This document shows positions 1 to 7,608 of a stretch of DNA of 13,620 nt, one piece after another. The notes beneath the pieces were generated by a model. It was not told the origin of the DNA. It searched no databases and saw only the letters and a list, made by a program, of their open reading frames with translations. A program made the translations under genes and the position numbers. The DNA is taken from NCBI GenBank assembly GCA_002494645.1, contig DACE01000013.1, forward strand, positions 1-13,620, given 5' to 3'. Numbering within the stretch: the first letter of the stretch is position 1; every line of letters starts with the position of its first letter. This DNA comes from Euryarchaeota archaeon UBA256. GTDB taxonomy: Archaea; Thermoplasmatota; Poseidoniia; Poseidoniales; Poseidoniaceae.

Positions 1-2331
1 CTGCCCAACGGCACGTGGGAAAATGCACTTTGGGGCAACGGCCGATGGACGGGCTCGTCAACATGGTTGCTGGTACAACTTGACAGCACGAAACTCGGAG
101 AGATGGGTTGGGAAGTCATTTGGAAAGATGCACATCAAGAGAAGCAAGTCCAATTCACCGATGAAGGATTCCGAGTCGGAGGCTACCGCCTCTCTGATGG
201 GCAACTGGTCCTTCACCCGCCTCAGTACACTGAAGAGGATTGCATGGACAAGCAAGATGATGGCGCTGGCTGCGCTACTGAATGGTCCTACATGGACCTT
301 GAAGGACATCTTCGCACCCACGACCGAACGACGATTACCTTGCTCTTGGGTCAAGGTGTCAACGTCGAAGTCAACAGAGAATTGCAATCCAGTGCTGGAC
401 TTATCGTCATGATGGGTTTTGTCATCGTGGCTCTCCTCTACGTCAGCCTGCGCCGCTGGTCGGACGTGGCCATCGTCATGTTTGCGCTAGGGGCTGCGCT
501 GTTGTGGATGCAGGGGCTCATCGGTCACTTTGCCAATTTCACGGGGTGGTTTGGCCTCAGCCTCATCGCTCGGTCACAATTTTCAAACCTGCTTCCAATT
601 CTGGTTCTCGCTCTGGGCATTGACGACGCGTTGCACGCGCTTCATCGCTACAAAGAAGAGCGAGCCAACGGCAAGAGTTCACACGACGCTGGAACCATCA
701 CACTCTCCCGTGTTGGTCGTGCCATCACACTGACATCTCTAACGACCATGTCGGCTTTTGCAGCCAACCTCTTCAGCGATATCGCGGCCTTACGCTCTTT
801 TGGCATCGAGGCTGCTTTGGGCATTCTCGCTGCGTTCCTATTGACCGGTTTGTGGGCGCCCCTGATTCGGGTGAGCGTGGATGACTGGCTCGACAAGCGA
901 GCCAAAAAAACGGTTTCGGATGAAGTCAAATCCATCGTCAATCCTGACTGGTTGCGTTCGGTCACGCTCGCTTCAGGGCAGCGGAAAACCGCATCCGTTA
1001 TCGCAGTTCTTGCCCTGCTGCTCACCGTTCCAGCCGCTTACGGTATGGCACAACTTGAAGGAGACTTCGCCATTGAAGATTTCCTCGATGAGCGGTCCGA
1101 CTTTGCCATTGGCGTGGATGAGATCAGTCATCGCTTTGCTGATGAAGGCGAACCTGCCAACCTTTTGATTCTCGGTGATGTCCTCGACCCAGAAGTCTTC
1201 GCCGCTATCGATGTATTCCGTCAGGATATGGACGCACTCCCCGAAGATGTTCCCGATAAGATCACCCGCCAACCCGACGGCACCATTGACATCCTTGCGC
1301 TTGACGAAATGGTCTTTGCCGCACAAGGCAGTCTCGTACTCGACAGCGCGCCCTTCGAAGCAGCAGGATGGCAAACGGACGTGGAAGGTCACGGTATGAA
1401 TTGTTCAGTCGCCGGCAACGGGCCCTTGATGGATACCACCGACCGCGATTGTTTGGCCTTCTTTTACGGCTTCCTTTCGCTCAATGGTGTGCCCGGCGTG
1501 GGGCCGATTCCCGATATTCCTGCAAGCATCGTGCAGCTCTACATCATGCCCGTGACCGACCTTGACCCAACCCAACCGTGGCTTGACATCAACGGCGAAC
1601 CTGCCGCATACGACATGATGCAGATTCGCTTCGGTATGACCGCTCCTGAAGATTTCCCCGGAATGAAAGGCGGTGTGGCTGAAGTTTGGCGTGATTTGGA
1701 AGTATTCACCAACCTCTCCAGCGGAACCTACGATGCTCCAGGCGAGGTTGAGGAGGGTCAACCACTCAACTGGGTGATGCTCACCGGCCGACCCATTACA
1801 CGATTTACGGCGTCAACTGCCATGCAGGATGAAATGCAATCCTCGCTCATTCTCGGTTCCATCTTTGTCTTCGGCTGCCTTTCCATTGGTTTCCGCTCAC
1901 CCAAACAAGCCTTCGTGACCTTCGTGCCAATTCTGCTGGTTGTGGTGTGGCTCTACGGTCTGATGTACGTAGCAGGTTCTTCGCTCAACATCGTGACGGT
2001 CACCATTGCTACGATTTCATTGGGTGTCGGTATTGACTATTGCATTCACGTGACCGAACGGTATCGCGAAGACAGAGAAAACGGGAAGTCACACAACGAT
2101 GCCCTCGCTGCGGTTGGTGGTGCATGCGGTCTTGCACTGTTGGGTTCAGCAAGTTCAGACATCGCTGGTTTCGCTGTAATTGCACTCTCACCGATGGGGC
2201 TCTTCGCGAACTTTGGAATCTTCTCTGCTGCCATGATCGCCCTGTCGCTCTTTGCCAGCCTCATCCTCACCACTGCAGCCCTCGGACTCATTGCGGCTCC
2301 TGAGCCGCCTTCGGCTGAAGAAGAGGCGTGA
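1..2331 (+). CDS. RND/MMPL-family membrane transporter, 5' partial
   Basis: The frame is open from base 1, so the start lies upstream and about 776 residues are visible; the first available start-like codon (TTG at 67) is internal, not the true start. The visible part has the RND layout: the end of a first extracytoplasmic domain, a TM cluster from about base 388 to 900, a large second extracytoplasmic domain (about 1040-1830), then a second TM cluster (about 1840-2300) and a short acidic tail. Two internally repeated family motifs are plain: GIDDALHALHRYKEER (from base 616) and GVGIDYCIHVTERYRED (about 2025), the acidic TM4/TM10-type motifs that end in a cytoplasmic basic helix. Family knowledge: such proteins use the proton gradient to export lipids or hydrophobic compounds, or handle sterol/hopanoid-like molecules. 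The substrate here cannot be told. TM1 and most of loop 1 are lost to the window edge. The gene converges on the PhoX-like gene. Confidence 0.88.
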   Translation: MPNGTWENALWGNGRWTGSSTWLLVQLDSTKLGEMGWEVIWKDAHQEKQVQFTDEGFRVGGYRLSDGQLVLHPPQYTEEDCMDKQDDGAGCATEWSYMDLEGHLRTHDRTTITLLLGQGVNVEVNRELQSSAGLIVMMGFVIVALLYVSLRRWSDVAIVMFALGAALLWMQGLIGHFANFTGWFGLSLIARSQFSNLLPILVLALGIDDALHALHRYKEERANGKSSHDAGTITLSRVGRAITLTSLTTMSAFAANLFSDIAALRSFGIEAALGILAAFLLTGLWAPLIRVSVDDWLDKRAKKTVSDEVKSIVNPDWLRSVTLASGQRKTASVIAVLALLLTVPAAYGMAQLEGDFAIEDFLDERSDFAIGVDEISHRFADEGEPANLLILGDVLDPEVFAAIDVFRQDMDALPEDVPDKITRQPDGTIDILALDEMVFAAQGSLVLDSAPFEAAGWQTDVEGHGMNCSVAGNGPLMDTTDRDCLAFFYGFLSLNGVPGVGPIPDIPASIVQLYIMPVTDLDPTQPWLDINGEPAAYDMMQIRFGMTAPEDFPGMKGGVAEVWRDLEVFTNLSSGTYDAPGEVEEGQPLNWVMLTGRPITRFTASTAMQDEMQSSLILGSIFVFGCLSIGFRSPKQAFVTFVPILLVVVWLYGLMYVAGSSLNIVTVTIATISLGVGIDYCIHVTERYREDRENGKSHNDALAAVGGACGLALLGSASSDIAGFAVIALSPMGLFANFGIFSAAMIALSLFASLILTTAALGLIAAPEPPSAEEEA

Positions 2332-2392
2332 GAACTTCAACCCGATGAACCGACCGACTGGGATGGATTCACACGAAGCCAAAATCTCTGCT
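2332..2392. other. Short convergent intergenic gap
   Basis: This 61-base gap lies between the stops of two convergent genes. I see no clear hairpin or T-run that would mark a terminator on either strand; transcription of both genes may read past their stops here. Confidence 0.5.
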
Positions 2393-4573
2393 TCACGAAT
2401 GACGACGGGTCACGAGAAGGGCTCCAAGGGCTGCGATGAGGCTGGGCAGTAGCCCGAACCCTGGCAGACCTTCACTGACCTCATCCTTGTCGTCTTGAAC
2501 CTCATCCGGTGTCTGGGTGGCATCAGCGGCTTCGGCGTACACACCTTCGGTACAGGTGCCGCCTCCAACCGTGAACTCGAAGTCGGTTGCAGCCAAGACC
2601 GTTGCATTCACGGCATCGGCATTGAAATCACCGCTTTCATACAGTGAGGCGTTGATGAAATAGCAGCCTCGCTGAGCCGAAAAGGCGTGGTCGTATTGGT
2701 CGCCGTCACCATCGATGGTATTCCAGAGAGAAAAGCCTCTCCATCCGTCATCGCCGTCCTGTTTGATGAGCAGAATCGCTGTATAACTCGTATCGGCTTG
2801 CAGACCGTTTACTTCAGCCTGATAGGTGTAATTCCATGCCTGTTGTTTGTCGTCTGGTGCTTGGACAAGGGTGACCGAATTGACGGCGATGGTTTCGCTG
2901 CTCAGGTTCGGTGCAGGTTCTACTCCGTTGAAATTTGGCGGTTGCCAAAGCCACACCATGTTGCTCTCGTGCTTTCCAGTATCTTCTCCAACCAGCACGC
3001 GCCCGTCGTCTAAAACGAGAAGGTTGTCCGGTCCAGCGAGATTATTGATGTCGCATTCGTATTGAGCCGAAGAGGTGTAAGCACCTCCAATGATAGCGGG
3101 TTCAATCCGTTTCACGTCCCATCCATTGTGTACTGGCAGTTGGTAGACGATGCCGCAACGGTTCTGCGTGACATCGATGTCACCCTGCCCGTCGCTCATG
3201 TCGTAACCGACATCGGACATCGCAAGATAGAGGTGCTCTGGAGCGTTGACATTGAAGGCTACTCCTTCCATCTTATTCCATTCGTCGCTGGCTCCAAGAG
3301 CGGCGGCGGCCTTGCGTGATTCAAGGAAAGCAACGCGGTCATCCGCAGCAGAACCAATGGTGCCGTCTCCGTTCAGGTCCTCGTTCAGGCGCCCTTCTGC
3401 CCAGTTCGTGATGGCTTCATCTGAGATGTAGGAATTCTGCCCTGCTACGAAGTCTGATGTTGTGATGCCGTCGTATTCATCGATCCATGTTTGAATCTCA
3501 GCATTGGAGGACGTTCCTAATTCCAACCACTCCACATCAAATCCAGTGATGGCGGAATCTCTGCTGTCGTCTTGGTCGAGGTGAGCAGCGTAGAGTGTTC
3601 CCGAACTGAGGTCGCCCGTGACATCAGCAACGAACTTGAACAAAACGGTGTCATAGCCGTCATCGGTGAGGTAAACTGTCCGTTCATCGGGCATGACTTG
3701 GGCGTTTTCGTGGGAAAAACGCCCCATTGCGAAATGCTTGGTCAAGTCAGGTTCTGGAGTATCAGCATTCCCAACCTCAACGATGTAGCCGTAATCGTAA
3801 GGATTGGGGTAGCTTCCGAGATAATTCGCTAAACGCTCTTGGTCGGCGTGATAGTTAAAGGAAGCGTCATTCCATTTCTCGGTGTTGTCAAAATAGAGTT
3901 CTTCCGAGAAAAGCGGCGCTCCCCAAGGACTCATACTCCCGAAACACAGGACCCAACCACCGTTCATCTCACTCAAATTGAGCATTCTACTGCTCGCAAC
4001 ATCCCATTGTAATGAGGTTGTGTTCCAGTTGAGTTCTGTCTGACTGATTCCAGCAGGTCGGTCTTCCCAAGCGGTGTAGAGGTAGCCACGGCTTCCGTCT
4101 GCGTTGAGGGGAACGAAGGCGTTGTAGTCCGGTTTTTGGCTGACAAAGAGTTGTTCGCCATCATCTGCTGCATAGATTCCACCAGCGAGCCCCCCCTCCG
4201 AAAGTGCATCACCACTTTGGAGAATCACCTGATAGTCCCCGTAAGAGGTACGAATGCCGTGCCAAACATCACCTTCACTGCTGGACGATGGTAATTCTGG
4301 AACTGCAGGCGGAGGAGCATTCCAATCAACGCCGTTGATGACACCGATGGTAGCCTTGTAGTTGTCCTCGTCAGGATGCATAGCGTTGACAAAGAAATGG
4401 CCTTGTGCATTGATGTTCATGCCCGTGACCTCTGCGTCGGGAGGGAGCATCATGATACGCGTCATTGATGCTGGCGTTTCATCTCCGTCGCTTTGAGCCA
4501 CGGCAAAGGGTGCGAGATGGACGGTGAGAAGCAGGCCGACGAGCAACAGCAGCACGACGGACTTGTTTCGCAT
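2393..4573 (-). CDS. Secreted PhoX/DUF839-like phosphatase-family protein with PGF-CTERM-like anchor
   Basis: Predicted 726 residues from ATG 4573. The N-terminus is a signal peptide (MRNK, then a Leu/Val-rich core, ending near AVAQ). Family marks of PhoX/DUF839 beta-propellers are visible: CFGSMSPWGAPLFSEE (Cys210 to Glu225), comparable with the PhoX C-x-G-x(3)-PWGT-x-L-x(2)-EE element; GRFSHENAQ (284-292); EGVAFN (about 436); and GPDNLLVLDDGRVLVGEDTG (about 514-533). Known PhoX enzymes are Ca/Fe-dependent extracytoplasmic phosphomonoesterases; activity here is inferred. Residues 399-411 form an EF-hand-like loop (DLNGDGTIG). An acidic linker precedes the C-terminal LPGFG, a hydrophobic stretch and RRHS, the plan of PGF-CTERM archaeosortase substrates. 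Start is uncertain: an in-frame ATG at 4624 and a GTG at 4582 exist. The AGGAG at about 4585-4590 is 12 bases before ATG 4573 and 3 before the GTG, and no SD precedes 4624. It is the last gene of a likely minus-strand group. Confidence 0.78.
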   Translation of the reverse strand: MRNKSVVLLLLVGLLLTVHLAPFAVAQSDGDETPASMTRIMMLPPDAEVTGMNINAQGHFFVNAMHPDEDNYKATIGVINGVDWNAPPPAVPELPSSSSEGDVWHGIRTSYGDYQVILQSGDALSEGGLAGGIYAADDGEQLFVSQKPDYNAFVPLNADGSRGYLYTAWEDRPAGISQTELNWNTTSLQWDVASSRMLNLSEMNGGWVLCFGSMSPWGAPLFSEELYFDNTEKWNDASFNYHADQERLANYLGSYPNPYDYGYIVEVGNADTPEPDLTKHFAMGRFSHENAQVMPDERTVYLTDDGYDTVLFKFVADVTGDLSSGTLYAAHLDQDDSRDSAITGFDVEWLELGTSSNAEIQTWIDEYDGITTSDFVAGQNSYISDEAITNWAEGRLNEDLNGDGTIGSAADDRVAFLESRKAAAALGASDEWNKMEGVAFNVNAPEHLYLAMSDVGYDMSDGQGDIDVTQNRCGIVYQLPVHNGWDVKRIEPAIIGGAYTSSAQYECDINNLAGPDNLLVLDDGRVLVGEDTGKHESNMVWLWQPPNFNGVEPAPNLSSETIAVNSVTLVQAPDDKQQAWNYTYQAEVNGLQADTSYTAILLIKQDGDDGWRGFSLWNTIDGDGDQYDHAFSAQRGCYFINASLYESGDFNADAVNATVLAATDFEFTVGGGTCTEGVYAEAADATQTPDEVQDDKDEVSEGLPGFGLLPSLIAALGALLVTRRHS

Positions 4574-4665
4574 GATGCGCACAGTCTCCTGAGAAGGAAA
4601 AACATTCCCCAGAGTGCTGTCCATTCAAACCCTGGCTCACGACATGGGCGTATGTCTACCCCTTT

Positions 4666-5049
4666 TCAGTCGTCCTGTCTGCCTTTCACATAGTGCCAAA
4701 TGAGGTAGATGATGGATGGAATGAACGATACTGGAATCCAAAAGGCTGCTGTAATCACCGCAGCAAAGAACGTCCATCCAAAACTATCGCCAATGGATTC
4801 TCCATTGAAAAGGAAGATAAAAAAGGTGATTCCTGCCATTGAAATTACTGTCAGTGCTAAGATGGTCCCCGCTTTCTTGAAATGAACGTTCATCGATTCC
4901 GTACCAATGGGTTCGAAGTTACCAACTTCATCACCGTTGGGGCTCTCCCATTCGAATTCATTCTCGCAGTGTGGGCAATCAAAAAGCCCAAAGAACCCGT
5001 CTTCTAATTCAATCTCGTCGTCACAATGAGGACATTGAAGAAGAACCAT
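4666..5049 (-). CDS. Zinc-ribbon membrane protein of unknown function
   Basis: A 127-residue protein. The N-terminus holds two CPHC knuckles (Cys6/Cys9 and Cys25/Cys28), a rubredoxin-like zinc ribbon separated by an acidic stretch. After a short acidic linker come two hydrophobic regions, about residues 59-82 and 92-119, likely two or three membrane passes, and a basic/acidic tail. This places the zinc ribbon in the cytoplasm or at the membrane face. Its ATG sits one base after the stop of the 65-aa gene (sequence TTTGAGATG on the coding strand), so translation is probably coupled. I do not recognise a named family; small zinc-ribbon membrane proteins are common in archaea and are mostly uncharacterised. 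The following PhoX-like gene begins within about 90 bases. Confidence 0.75.
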   Translation of the reverse strand: MVLLQCPHCDDEIELEDGFFGLFDCPHCENEFEWESPNGDEVGNFEPIGTESMNVHFKKAGTILALTVISMAGITFFIFLFNGESIGDSFGWTFFAAVITAAFWIPVSFIPSIIYLIWHYVKGRQDD

Positions 5050-5050
5050 C

Positions 5051-5248
5051 TCAAATCATCCATGGCCAGGGGTTTGGAATCAAACCTAAGAGCTGTAGAA
5101 CGATAAGAACGCCAAAAATAATGAAGGCAATGGTCAATTCAAGTGCACGGTAGATGACCGAAAGAAACACACTCGGGTCTGGAATATCTCCACCGAATAT
5201 GGTGATTATCGACATAACGAGAAGAGCGACCATGCCTGTTCCTGCCAT
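5051..5248 (-). CDS. Small hydrophobic membrane protein, unknown function
   Basis: A 65-residue protein made almost wholly of two hydrophobic segments (about residues 3-19 and 35-57) joined by a short loop GGDIPDPS, with C-terminal NPWPWMI. It has no recognisable domain. Support for a real gene is its membrane-protein composition, the lack of a competing ORF on the plus strand, and the one-base spacing to the downstream zinc-ribbon gene on the same strand, which suggests a co-translated pair. No strong Shine-Dalgarno precedes the ATG (TTGAGAT directly before it; GAGGAC lies further away), so a leaderless transcript is possible. It is the first gene of the minus-strand group. Confidence 0.62.
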   Translation of the reverse strand: MAGTGMVALLVMSIITIFGGDIPDPSVFLSVIYRALELTIAFIIFGVLIVLQLLGLIPNPWPWMI

Positions 5249-5396
5249 ATCTCAACATCCGTCCTCTTGGCTTTAAGCATTCATCCGACCGTGGCGAAAG
5301 CAAACGTGTGTCACGTCTGTTTGACCTCAAACTCAGTTCGCCCCAAGCAATGACGATGCGGGGTTGTTGAGCATCGGTGACTTCATGAAGGGTTGA

Positions 5397-5430
5397 GGCC
5401 GCCCCCAGTTTGCTGTCCTAGGGGTTGGCC
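5397..5430 (+). other. Stem-loop in the pus10 leader
   Basis: The arms GGCC(5397-5400)/GGCC(5427-5430), CCCC(5403-5406)/GGGG(5421-5424) and AG(5407-5408)/CT(5418-5419) pair across a nine-base loop, with a two-by-two internal loop and one bulged A. The same GGGG can instead pair with CCCC at 5429-5432 over a TTGG loop, giving two mutually exclusive folds. The structure ends about ten bases before the ribosome binding site of pus10. Pairing is seen directly; any regulatory role is inference. Confidence 0.45.
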
Positions 5431-5440
5431 CCGGGAACGT

Positions 5441-5447
5441 GGTGATC
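5441..5447 (+). promoter_or_regulatory. Shine-Dalgarno site that sets the pus10 start
   Basis: GGTGATC matches the 3' portion of the archaeal Shine-Dalgarno consensus (AGGAGGTGATC) and lies just before ATG 5450. It supports that ATG over the in-frame TTG at 5393, which has no such site and falls at the foot of the hairpin. Confidence 0.7.
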
Positions 5448-5449
5448 TC

Positions 5450-7189
5450 ATGACAGAAAACGAGGCGGAGCAGCCTGATGACGATGAAGACGACTGGATG
5501 AAATACGCCACCGCCAGTTTTGGCGAAACCGATTATTCTCTTTGGGACGACATTGAGGAAGAAGAGGAAGAGGAGAACACCGATGAGGATACTGGCCCGC
5601 AACTCGGCCAACTGGGCACCCATATGGAAGAAATTCCGCGTGCCCCCTCACCTGCAGGACATAAACATCTCATCAGGATGGGGACGTGCGATTCTTGCTT
5701 AGGACGCATCGGTGGAAAAATGCGTTACGGCCAAACCATCCTTGAATCTGGAATTGAAGTTCGTGCATCCGTGGTTGACCGCGACCCTCACTTGGCCAAT
5801 GCTCGGGAAGAAACGCCGCTTTGTCCCTTCTGTGAGAACCTTTTCGAGGAAGTCGACCTGCTGGCAGACATTATTTTTGATTCGCTTGAACCCTACGAAC
5901 TCAGCCGTTTGCAATTGGGTGCACGCTTTCCAAAAGACCAAATCGAGCAGGAAGAAGTGTTGCGAAAACGCTTTGCCGCTGGTGGCTCGGACGCACTCAA
6001 ACCCTCGCTTGTGAACCACATTGCTCGACGATTGAGCGACCGTCTGGACGGCATCAACATGGTGAGTGACAAACCCGATGTGTTGGCACTTATCGACGTG
6101 TTGACCCTCACGGTTGACTTGGATATTCGTGCCGTTTACGTTTACGGGCGTTACCGAAAACTTGAGCGAGGCATCCCCCAAACTCGATGGCCGTGTCGTG
6201 CCTGCAAAGGACGCGGATGTGAACGCTGTGACCAAACGGGATTGCAGTACAAGCGAAGCGTTCAGGACCTCGTCGGCAATCCTATGTTGGAGATCTTTGA
6301 AGGCAAGGAGCACGCCTTCCACGGCATGGGCCGTGAAGACATTGACGTTCGTTGTTTAGGACGCGGGCGCCCTTTTGTTTTGGAAGTGAAAGAGCCAAAG
6401 AAGCGGAATTTTAACGCTGCCAAACTTGTTGACATCATCAACGAGGCCGCAGGCGGTGCGGTTGAGGTTTCAGCCATTCGCCAGTCAACCCGCAGCGAGG
6501 TCGTTCGCATCAAGGATACGCCTGCGGAGAAATCCTACACCATTCGCTTTACTCTTGAACCGATGAATGAAGCGGAATATGCCGTCTTGACTGCACCGGT
6601 TGACCTGACCAAAGATGACGTCCAAAAGCGGAGTACTAAGAAGCGTCGTCGCCAACGCCGTGGTGACAAGGATGCGGACCGGACCAAGCCCTTGGAAGCA
6701 GTCATTGAGGTACCACCGTCCGGGCCAAGTGAGGCTGAATTGTCTGGCATGAAGAAAGCTGAATTGGTAGCCTTGGCCGAGAAGCATAAACTCAAGAAAA
6801 CAGGCACGAAAGCCGAACTCGTAGAACGAATTCTTGCTGCTCTTCCGCCTGCACCTGCCACCTTTGATTTCCTGAACGACGAAGAGATTCTAAAAATTCT
6901 CGAAAGCTTCAACGGCATGAAATTGGCACAGCGAACACCCGAGCGGGTGTCTCATCGTCGAGCCGATTTGATCCGCAAACGAACCGTCTATGAGGCCCAT
7001 TCTGCAATGATTGAGATCAACGAACACGGCGAGCGTGAAATCGAATTCACGCTTCGTTGTGAGTCAGGAACCTACGTGAAGGAAACCGTTCACGGCGACA
7101 GCGGTCGAACACAACCTTCGGTGGCTGCACTGCTCAAAGCCAAATGCAAAGTAATGTGGTTGGATGTTGGCGATATCCATGCTGACTGA
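5450..7189 (+). CDS. pus10: tRNA pseudouridine synthase Pus10 with inserted SAP domain
   Basis: Predicted 579 residues from ATG 5450, well above the roughly 400 usual for archaeal Pus10. Pus10 makes pseudouridine 55 (and in some archaea 54) in the T-loop of tRNA. Visible order: an acidic, low-complexity N-terminus (about 9-50); the N-terminal zinc-binding accessory domain with CDSCLGR (Cys80/Cys83) and CPFC (Cys125/Cys128); a second Cys cluster CRACKGRGCERC (249-260) at the entry to the catalytic domain; the catalytic GREDIDVR motif with Asp297 as the likely nucleophile by analogy with TruA GRTD, followed by GRPFVLE; and the C-terminal RTPERVSHRRADLIRKR, ESGTYVKE and GDSGRTQPSV motifs. Between the catalytic core and RTPERV there is a Lys/Arg-rich linker (about 393-414) and a SAP-like helix-extension-helix (about 432-466). 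All key residues are present. It lies 118 bases before rpl21e. Confidence 0.95.
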   Translation: MTENEAEQPDDDEDDWMKYATASFGETDYSLWDDIEEEEEEENTDEDTGPQLGQLGTHMEEIPRAPSPAGHKHLIRMGTCDSCLGRIGGKMRYGQTILESGIEVRASVVDRDPHLANAREETPLCPFCENLFEEVDLLADIIFDSLEPYELSRLQLGARFPKDQIEQEEVLRKRFAAGGSDALKPSLVNHIARRLSDRLDGINMVSDKPDVLALIDVLTLTVDLDIRAVYVYGRYRKLERGIPQTRWPCRACKGRGCERCDQTGLQYKRSVQDLVGNPMLEIFEGKEHAFHGMGREDIDVRCLGRGRPFVLEVKEPKKRNFNAAKLVDIINEAAGGAVEVSAIRQSTRSEVVRIKDTPAEKSYTIRFTLEPMNEAEYAVLTAPVDLTKDDVQKRSTKKRRRQRRGDKDADRTKPLEAVIEVPPSGPSEAELSGMKKAELVALAEKHKLKKTGTKAELVERILAALPPAPATFDFLNDEEILKILESFNGMKLAQRTPERVSHRRADLIRKRTVYEAHSAMIEINEHGEREIEFTLRCESGTYVKETVHGDSGRTQPSVAALLKAKCKVMWLDVGDIHAD

Positions 7190-7230
7190 TAAAACGGCGG
7201 TCTTGAGCAGGGAGTATCTCCGTCGCGGTG

Positions 7231-7238
7231 CTTATATG
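7231..7238 (+). promoter_or_regulatory. TATA-box candidate for the rpl21e-rpoF-DUF655-ksgA group
   Basis: CTTATATG is the most AT-rich spot in the 118-base gap after pus10 and resembles an archaeal TATA box. A start about 25 bases downstream (near 7260) would leave a leader of about 45-50 bases before the rpl21e ATG. The flanking sequence is not strikingly purine-rich, so the BRE part is weak. This is a candidate only. Confidence 0.5.
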
Positions 7239-7307
7239 GAGAAGGCAGGTCGGCAGAATGCTCCGAAGATGCGTTAGCGCAGATTTGAGAGCACTGAGGC
7301 GAAGAAG

Positions 7308-7598
7308 ATGAAGCGTTCAAAGGGTCAGCGAGTCGGAACCCGAAGCATTTTGCGACGACGAAAGAACGAGCGAAGCCGCTTGAACATTCGACGTGTCATG
7401 CACGAGTACGAAGAAGGTGACCGCGTGGCAATCGTCCTTGACGGTGGTCAACAGGGCGGTATGCCTCACCGACGCTTCAATGGCCGAACTGGCTTCATCC
7501 AAAAGCGCCAAGGCGTTGCTTGGGTTGTCGCTGTGAAAGACGGTAACATGCAAAAGACGGTCATTGCCCGTCCTGAGCACCTCCGCCCACTCGAATGA
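7308..7598 (+). CDS. rpl21e: Large-subunit ribosomal protein L21e (eL21)
   Basis: A 96-residue, strongly basic protein, the usual length for archaeal eL21. The N-terminal stretch MKRSKGQRVGTRS with the following Arg-rich tail, the SH3-like barrel core (YEEGDRVAIVLD, then MPHRRFNGRTGFI) and the closing VIARPEHLRP are hallmark family segments. It is a structural protein of the 50S subunit, found in archaea and eukaryotes only, so it is the clearest domain-level marker in the window. The ATG at 7308 follows a GAGGCGAAGAAG stretch. The stop overlaps the Shine-Dalgarno of rpoF, whose ATG is ten bases downstream. Confidence 0.96.
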   Translation: MKRSKGQRVGTRSILRRRKNERSRLNIRRVMHEYEEGDRVAIVLDGGQQGGMPHRRFNGRTGFIQKRQGVAWVVAVKDGNMQKTVIARPEHLRPLE

Positions 7599-7603
7599 GG
7601 GAT
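7597..7603 (+). promoter_or_regulatory. Shine-Dalgarno site that sets the rpoF start
   Basis: GAGGGAT overlaps the last two bases of the rpl21e stop and sits five bases before ATG 7609. It favours that ATG over the in-frame TTG at 7564, which lies inside rpl21e. Confidence 0.65.
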
Positions 7604-7608
7604 ATACC

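Larger units (their letters stand above)
5249..5449. promoter_or_regulatory. Divergent intergenic region between envelope genes and pus10
   Basis: About 200 bases separate two divergently transcribed genes, so both promoters should lie here. On the minus strand an AT-rich GCTTAAAG near 5271-5278 is the best TATA-like candidate, about 25-30 bases before the ATG at 5248, which would fit a nearly leaderless mRNA. On the plus strand I see no good TATA element; the stretch before pus10 is GC-rich and structured. Promoter assignment is tentative. Confidence 0.35.

Noticed and set aside
5393..5449. TTG at 5393 as the start of pus10
   Set aside because: The extra 19 residues are Pro/Cys/Arg-rich without family similarity and overlap the leader hairpin; ATG 5450 has GGTGATC directly upstream.
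5699..6322. 207-codon minus-strand ORF inside pus10
   Set aside because: It is antisense to well-conserved Pus10 motifs, has no family features, and is explained by the codon bias of the plus-strand gene.
7236..7277. 13-codon upstream ORF before rpl21e
   Set aside because: Its ATG overlaps the TATA candidate, so it would precede the predicted transcript start; most likely chance.
7564..7608. TTG at 7564 as the start of rpoF
   Set aside because: It lies within rpl21e and adds 15 residues not typical of Rpo4; ATG 7609 has GAGGGAT at good spacing.
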